From Bacteroidota bacterium (GTDB lineage: Bacteria > Bacteroidota > Bacteroidia > Chitinophagales > Chitinophagaceae), in assembly GCA_947454745.1 (NCBI GenBank), contig CANGMV010000017.1, forward strand, positions 1 through 11,004: a stretch of DNA of 11,004 nt, in the 5' to 3' direction. The notes beneath the pieces are model-generated. The model was given only the letters and a program-made list of their open reading frames with translations. It was not told where the DNA came from and searched no databases. This document shows positions 6,672-11,004 of this stretch, in pieces. Both the position numbers and the translations under genes were made by a program. Each line of letters opens with the position of its first letter. Within the stretch, counting starts at the first letter, position 1.

Positions 6672-9600
6672 CTAATCTATTTGTCTTCTGTGTTTACTTG
6701 ACATATAAGTGTAAACAGAAGGAATGACAAATAATGTTAAAATCAATGAGAACATTAAACCACCTACAATTACTGTTCCTAATGATTTACGGCTAGTTGC
6801 TGCTGCTCCTAGGCTTATAGCAATTGGAAGAGCACCCAATGCAGTCGCTAAGCTGGTCATTAAGATTGGTCGGAATCTTTGTGCTGCTGCTTCCAAAACT
6901 GCTTCGCGAATAGGCAAGCCAGTCTCACGTTTTTTATTGGCAAACTCCACAATCAAAATACCATTTTTGGTTACTAAACCAATAAGCATAATGATACCAA
7001 TTTGAGAAAAGATATTTAAGGTTTGGCCAAATAACCATAAGCACAATAAAGCACCTGCTAATGCCAATGGTACTGTAATCATAATGATAAATGGATCCGT
7101 GAAGCTTTCAAATTGTGCCGCTAATACTAAGTAGATTAAAATTAAAGCCAATAATAAAGCTTGTGTAGTATTAGATGAACTTTCTTTAAAGTCTCTCGAT
7201 GCGCCACTTAAAGCCGTTTGATAGGTTTCATCTAATTGGGATTTTGCAATTCTTTCCATTGCAGCAACTCCATCTCCAATTGTTTTTCCCTCGGCAAGTG
7301 ATGCAGATATAGTTGCAGAATTAAAACTATTATAATGGTAAAGATTAGGAGGATTGCTGTTCTCTTCCATAACTAACACACTTGAGATGGGTATATTTTC
7401 TCCACTACTATTGCGAATGTAAATTTTATTAATATCTGTTGGCTCATTTCGTTCTGCCCTAGCTACTTGTGTAATTACCTGATATTGACGATCATTCATA
7501 ATAAAATAAGCTGAACGGGCGCCACTAAACGCGGACTGTAAAGCTTGTGAAACATCGGCAGTAGTGAGTCCTAAATCACGCACGCGCATACGATCAATTG
7601 ACAAGTCGAGTTCAGGCTTATTGAATTTTAAATTCACATCCACATTCTGAAAAGTTTTGTCTTTTCTTGCAGCATCTAAAAATTTAGGGATCGCTTTTTT
7701 AATTTTTTGAAAGTCCAGATTTTGTATAATAAACTGAACTGGCAAAGAACCTCTCGACTGCATTCCCACCGAAATGGTTTGTTCCTCAATGGCAAATACA
7801 CGCACGTTCTTAAAACGTTTCATTTTCTTATTTAAATCCAACGCAATCTCAGATTGTGTTCTTTTTCTTTCTGTTTTATCTACCAATCCTAAACGACCCG
7901 AAGCGGAACTATTACCACTATTTCCGCCAAAGCCAGGAACACTACCCCAGGTAAAAGCTTGTTCAGGAAAAGAGTCCTGCATAATTCTTACAGCTTTCAA
8001 TAAGTCACCCTTCATATCCTCGTAGCTTGTTCCTTCGGCACCAGTCATGGAAATTCTAATGGATCCTTTGTCTTCTAATGGCGCCAATTCACTTTGTATT
8101 GTTTTACCCAACACAAAAATTAAACCAACACAAGCAATAACAATTACCCATGCAAACCAACGTACTTTTAAAAAATTATTTAATAAGTTTTTATAGCCCG
8201 ATTCTATTCCTCTGAAGAAAGGTTCTGTGCGCTCATAAAACTTGCCATGGCCGCCATCTTTTTTATTTAAATACACATTTAAGACAGGTGTAATTGTAAG
8301 CGATACGAAAGCAGAAACCAAAACGGCGCCAGCTACCACAACTCCAAATTCTTTAAATAAGGACCCCACAAAACCTTGCAAGAATATAACTGGCATGAAC
8401 ACTACTGCCAATGTGATAGAAGTAGAAATTACCGCAAAGAAAATTTCTTTACTCCCTTCTCTCGCTGCGTCTTTTAAAGAAAGGCCTTCCTCAAGTTTTC
8501 TAAATATATTTTCGGTAACCACAATTCCATCATCCACCACCAGTCCTGTAGCCAATACGATCGCCAACAAGGTTAGTACATTAATGGAGAATCCGGCTAA
8601 GTACATAATAAAGAAAGTCGCAATTAAGGAAATTGGAATGTCAATTAAAGGACGAATTGCAATTAACCAGTTTCTAAAGAAGAAGAAAATAACCAATACC
8701 ACCAAAACAAAAGATATTAAAATAGTTTCTTTCACTTCGTTTAATGCCCTTCTAATATTTAAAGTATTATCAATGGGTAAAGCAAATTCAATATCTGACT
8801 TGTTTGCCTTTTTAACTTCCTCTAATCTTTTATAGAATTCGTCTGCAATTTTAATTTGATTGGCTCCAGGCTGAGGCGAAACAGTTAACATCACAACAGG
8901 AACTCCATTAAAATAAGTGCCTTGATCTTCTTGTTCTGGACCTAACTCTACTTTTGCCACATCACCCAAACGAACAATCCCATTTGCGTCTTCTTTTAAA
9001 ATAATATTTCTAAAATCAGACTCAGTTGTAAGTCTGCCTAGCGTCCTGATAACAAACTCTGATTTATTTCCATAAATAGCTCCAGCGGGCAATTCAACAT
9101 TTTCTTTGTTTAATCCAGCTTGAATATCATTAAAAGCAACGCCATAGGAATTTAATAAGTCTACATCTGGATAGATACGCATAGACTGACGCTTTCCTCT
9201 AACTCCAACATTACTTACTTCATCGATCGTTTGAAATTTTTGTTGCAATACATTTTCAGCATATTCCGTTAACTCCAACAATCCCTTTGTTTTACTTCTT
9301 AATGTAAGTAGCAAAATAAAATCACTTGCATCAGCCTTTGATACAACCGGTGGACTTGTTAAATCCTGCGGCAAAGCTCTTGTTGCTTGCGAAACTTTGT
9401 CTCGTACATCGTTTGCTGCAGTTTCTAAATTTGCTCCTAAATTAAATTCAACTGTAATATTTGAATTTCCAACCGAGCTAGAAGAGTTAATAGTACGAAT
9501 ACCTGGTATACCATTAATTGCTTTTTCTAATGGCTCCGTAATTTGACTTTGTATCACCTCCGCATTAGCTCCAGTATAGGCAGTTTGCACGTTGATAATG

Positions 9601-9728
9601 GGCGGGTCAATTGCTGGATATTCTCTTAGGGCCAAAAATGAAAAGCCAACTAAACCAAAAATAATAATGGCAATATTCATTACGGTAGCAAGTACCGGAC
9701 GTTTTAACGACAGTTCAGATATATTCAT
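6672..9728 (-). CDS. RND efflux pump inner-membrane transporter (HAE1/AcrB family)
   Basis: The proton-driven inner-membrane subunit of a tripartite efflux pump, 1018 residues, near the family's usual 1020-1050. The layout is classic: TM1 (about 11-33), a large periplasmic porter/docking domain, TM2-TM6 (about 335-482), TM7 (about 523-541), a second periplasmic domain, and TM8-TM12 (about 854-1007). The proton-relay residues are present: Asp399 and Asp400 in TM4 (GLVVDDGIVVTEN), Lys921 in TM10 (TKNGILIVEFA), and Arg951 and Thr958 near TM11 (RFRPILMTS), matching AcrB D407/D408, K940, R971 and T978. Subunit repeats confirm an intact, functional-looking gene. It starts at ATG 9726-9728, 25 bases after the stop of the membrane fusion protein gene, so the two form one operon. 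Drug or small amphiphile export is the family norm; the actual substrate is not readable from sequence. Confidence 0.97.
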   Translation of the reverse strand: MNISELSLKRPVLATVMNIAIIIFGLVGFSFLALREYPAIDPPIINVQTAYTGANAEVIQSQITEPLEKAINGIPGIRTINSSSSVGNSNITVEFNLGANLETAANDVRDKVSQATRALPQDLTSPPVVSKADASDFILLLTLRSKTKGLLELTEYAENVLQQKFQTIDEVSNVGVRGKRQSMRIYPDVDLLNSYGVAFNDIQAGLNKENVELPAGAIYGNKSEFVIRTLGRLTTESDFRNIILKEDANGIVRLGDVAKVELGPEQEDQGTYFNGVPVVMLTVSPQPGANQIKIADEFYKRLEEVKKANKSDIEFALPIDNTLNIRRALNEVKETILISFVLVVLVIFFFFRNWLIAIRPLIDIPISLIATFFIMYLAGFSINVLTLLAIVLATGLVVDDGIVVTENIFRKLEEGLSLKDAAREGSKEIFFAVISTSITLAVVFMPVIFLQGFVGSLFKEFGVVVAGAVLVSAFVSLTITPVLNVYLNKKDGGHGKFYERTEPFFRGIESGYKNLLNNFLKVRWFAWVIVIACVGLIFVLGKTIQSELAPLEDKGSIRISMTGAEGTSYEDMKGDLLKAVRIMQDSFPEQAFTWGSVPGFGGNSGNSSASGRLGLVDKTERKRTQSEIALDLNKKMKRFKNVRVFAIEEQTISVGMQSRGSLPVQFIIQNLDFQKIKKAIPKFLDAARKDKTFQNVDVNLKFNKPELDLSIDRMRVRDLGLTTADVSQALQSAFSGARSAYFIMNDRQYQVITQVARAERNEPTDINKIYIRNSSGENIPISSVLVMEENSNPPNLYHYNSFNSATISASLAEGKTIGDGVAAMERIAKSQLDETYQTALSGASRDFKESSSNTTQALLLALILIYLVLAAQFESFTDPFIIMITVPLALAGALLCLWLFGQTLNIFSQIGIIMLIGLVTKNGILIVEFANKKRETGLPIREAVLEAAAQRFRPILMTSLATALGALPIAISLGAAATSRKSLGTVIVGGLMFSLILTLFVIPSVYTYMSSKHRRQID

Positions 9729-9753
9729 CTAAATAACTTGATTTTTTAAAAGC

Positions 9754-10803
9754 CTATTTGGTAATTACAATATTCGATAAGGTCTTTCCAATTTTTAATT
9801 TGGCACCGTCTTTTACAAATAACATACCTGCAACAATTACGCTATCACCTACTTGTAACCCTTTTGTAATTTCTACAGCAGTTTGGGTACGATAACCTGT
9901 CTCAACAGGTACAAATTTCGCAATACCATTTTTTACAATTACTAATTGCTTTGTTTTTGAGTCTGGTATTATTACATTGGAAGGCACCATTATAGATGGC
10001 TTTGAATTGGTTTCTTGCAAATACACTTTCGCAAATGCTCCAGGTAAAACCTTTCCTTGAAAACTAGTTCTTATTTTCAAATTTCTTGAAGTGGCACTTA
10101 TCTGAGGCTCAATGGCAACAATAGTTGCAGTCACCTTGTTGGCAGTATTGCCTGAAGTTAGAATATTTACTTTTTTACCTACCCCTACGTAAGATGCATA
10201 CATTTCAGGAACTGTAAAATCCATTTTTAATTGATTCGTGTTCTGAAGTGAAGCAATAGTAGTTGTTGTATTTACAAATGCGCCAATACTCACTAATCTT
10301 AATCCTATTTGACCGGTAAATGGCGCTTTTACTACTGTTTTGTCGATTAAAGATTGAGTATAGGCCATGTCGGCTTGTAAACTCTTTACTTGTTGCAAGG
10401 ATACGTCATAATCACTTTGATTAATCCCTTTAATAGCGAGCAATTGTTTATTTCTTTGTTCATTAATAATAGCTAAATCCAATTGAGCCTTTGCTTTTAA
10501 CAACTGTGCTTGTAAATCGGCATCATTTAATTTTGCTATAATGGTACCCGCTTTAATAAGTTTACCTTCTGGAACTTGTAAAAAAGTAATTCGTCCATTT
10601 GTTTCAGGACGTAATTCAACATAATCATTAGCCAAAATGGTTCCATTCACTTCCACCCCTTTTTCTACTTTCTGGTTTTCTGCAATCGTAATATCAACAG
10701 AAACAGGTGCATTTGGGTTAAACTTATCTGGCCCTTTTTGTTTTTCACTACATGCTACCGAAAATAACAGACCCACAAGGGCAATTGTATGTATCTTTCT
10801 CAA
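9754..10803 (-). CDS. RND efflux periplasmic adaptor (membrane fusion protein), lipoprotein
   Basis: The periplasmic adaptor that links the RND pump to an outer-membrane channel, 349 residues. MRKIHTIALVGLLFSVAC is a lipoprotein signal peptide with lipidated Cys18. Next come the first barrel-sandwich (lipoyl) half around ELRPETNGRITFLQVPEGKL (63-82), a short alpha-hairpin (about 95-150), the second lipoyl half at VVKAPFTGQIGLRLVSIGAF (157-176), a beta-barrel (about 190-265) and a membrane-proximal domain (about 270-340). The start is TTG at 10801-10803: the frame has a stop 15 bases upstream (10816-10818), only an ATT codon is also possible, and the first internal ATG lies near residue 146. 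It is the first gene of the operon and ends in TAG, 25 bases before the pump. It corresponds to AcrA/MexA-type HlyD-family adaptors with a short hairpin. Confidence 0.95.
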   Translation of the reverse strand: MRKIHTIALVGLLFSVACSEKQKGPDKFNPNAPVSVDITIAENQKVEKGVEVNGTILANDYVELRPETNGRITFLQVPEGKLIKAGTIIAKLNDADLQAQLLKAKAQLDLAIINEQRNKQLLAIKGINQSDYDVSLQQVKSLQADMAYTQSLIDKTVVKAPFTGQIGLRLVSIGAFVNTTTTIASLQNTNQLKMDFTVPEMYASYVGVGKKVNILTSGNTANKVTATIVAIEPQISATSRNLKIRTSFQGKVLPGAFAKVYLQETNSKPSIMVPSNVIIPDSKTKQLVIVKNGIAKFVPVETGYRTQTAVEITKGLQVGDSVIVAGMLFVKDGAKLKIGKTLSNIVITK

Positions 10804-10814
10804 AATGACTGATT

Positions 10815-10837
10815 TTTAGCTTATAAAGATAGCTAAA
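10815..10837. promoter_or_regulatory. Inverted repeat over the predicted efflux-operon promoter (candidate operator)
   Basis: Perfect 7-base arms TTTAGCT (10815-10821) and AGCTAAA (10831-10837) are separated by nine bases. The spacer and the first base of the right arm contain the predicted minus-strand -7 element TATCTTTA (10824-10831, one mismatch to TAnnTTTG), 20 bases before the TTG start. The size and placement suit a dimeric repressor such as a TetR-type protein, or a 5'-end RNA hairpin. A 7-base repeat in AT-rich DNA is not rare, so this is a hypothesis. Confidence 0.35.
10824..10831 (-). promoter_or_regulatory. Predicted -7 element of the efflux operon
   Basis: The minus strand reads TATCTTTA, differing from TAnnTTTG at the last base. 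It ends 20 bases before the TTG start of the adaptor gene, close to the distances seen at typA and obg. No clear -33 TTG lies at the expected spacing. Confidence 0.35.
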
Positions 10838-10889
10838 CCCGCTGTTTTAAGGAAATAAAATAGATGAATGGCTGCGCCTTAATACAAGC

Positions 10890-11004
10890 TTAATGCCCCT
10901 TTTTATATTCTGCGTACTTTTTTTCAATATAAAGTCCTAGCTCCAGATCGTTTAACAAACCTAATACCTCATAGGAAGGCCTGCAGTAGGTCATAAACTT
11001 CAGG
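10890..11004 (-). CDS. Unrecognised protein, C-terminal 37 residues only (gene runs off the right edge)
   Basis: A minus-strand frame is open from the window edge (first full codon at 11003) to TAA at 10890-10892. It ends in PSYEVLGLLNDLELGLYIEK followed by KYAEYKKGH. The mix of amphipathic helix, aromatic residues and a lysine-rich tail reads like a genuine protein C-terminus, and the other two minus-strand frames are less protein-like. It lies 86 bases upstream of the efflux operon on the same strand. No clear hairpin terminator separates them, so partial read-through is possible. I do not recognise the family and assign no function. Confidence 0.55.
   Translation of the reverse strand, partial: LKFMTYCRPSYEVLGLLNDLELGLYIEKKYAEYKKGH

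Noticed and set aside
8242..8835. 197-residue open frame on the plus strand inside the RND pump gene
   Set aside because: It lies wholly antisense to a strongly conserved pump sequence, has low-complexity Thr/Lys/Ser/Ile composition expected from reversed membrane-protein codons, and has no promoter or recognisable domain.

Overview
The window looks like chromosomal DNA from a member of the Bacteroidota, plausibly a Chitinophagaceae-type organism, although genus cannot be fixed from sequence alone. The evidence is low GC, the absence of Shine-Dalgarno motifs before genes, several upstream copies of the Bacteroidota -7 promoter element TAnnTTTG, lipoproteins with Bacteroidota-like signal peptides, and housekeeping GTPases whose variants fit that phylum (Obg without a C-terminal OCT domain and with a SKSD G4 motif).

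Layout. Positions 1-354 (+) hold the C-terminal part of a TetR/AcrR-type repressor cut by the window edge. It is followed by obg (382-1386, +, GTG start). A near-perfect bidirectional hairpin terminator (about 1427-1458) separates obg from the convergent typA/bipA (1481-3283, -). Next is an integral membrane protein of the heparan-alpha-glucosaminide N-acetyltransferase (HGSNAT/NagX, DUF5009) family (3360-4448, -). Diverging from it is a membrane-anchored alpha/beta hydrolase (4530-5513, +), which converges on a lipoprotein of the GH130-like beta-propeller glycosidase/phosphorylase family (5564-6646, -). The right third is a two-gene RND efflux operon: a lipoprotein membrane fusion protein with a TTG start (9754-10803, -) and then a 1018-residue HAE1-type pump (6672-9728, -). 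At the right edge is the C-terminus of another minus-strand gene (10890-11004) that I could not identify.

How the genes relate. The efflux pair forms the inner-membrane and periplasmic parts of a tripartite pump, but no outer-membrane TolC-like gene follows it here. A 7-bp-arm inverted repeat lies on the predicted -7 box of the efflux operon and is a candidate operator or 5'-end hairpin. obg and typA are both ribosome-associated GTPases and share the nine-base string CTTTGCAGC at their predicted promoters. The HGSNAT-like, alpha/beta hydrolase and GH130-like genes could all act on envelope or environmental sugars and esters, but they are not in one transcription unit and no SusC/SusD pair is present, so this is not a typical polysaccharide utilisation locus. 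No tRNA, rRNA, CRISPR array, insertion sequence or phage signal was seen. No gene-free stretch exceeds 300 bases. I do not see a clear undescribed system; the best leads are the efflux operator candidate, the altered nucleophile elbow of the hydrolase and the orphan GH130-like lipoprotein.
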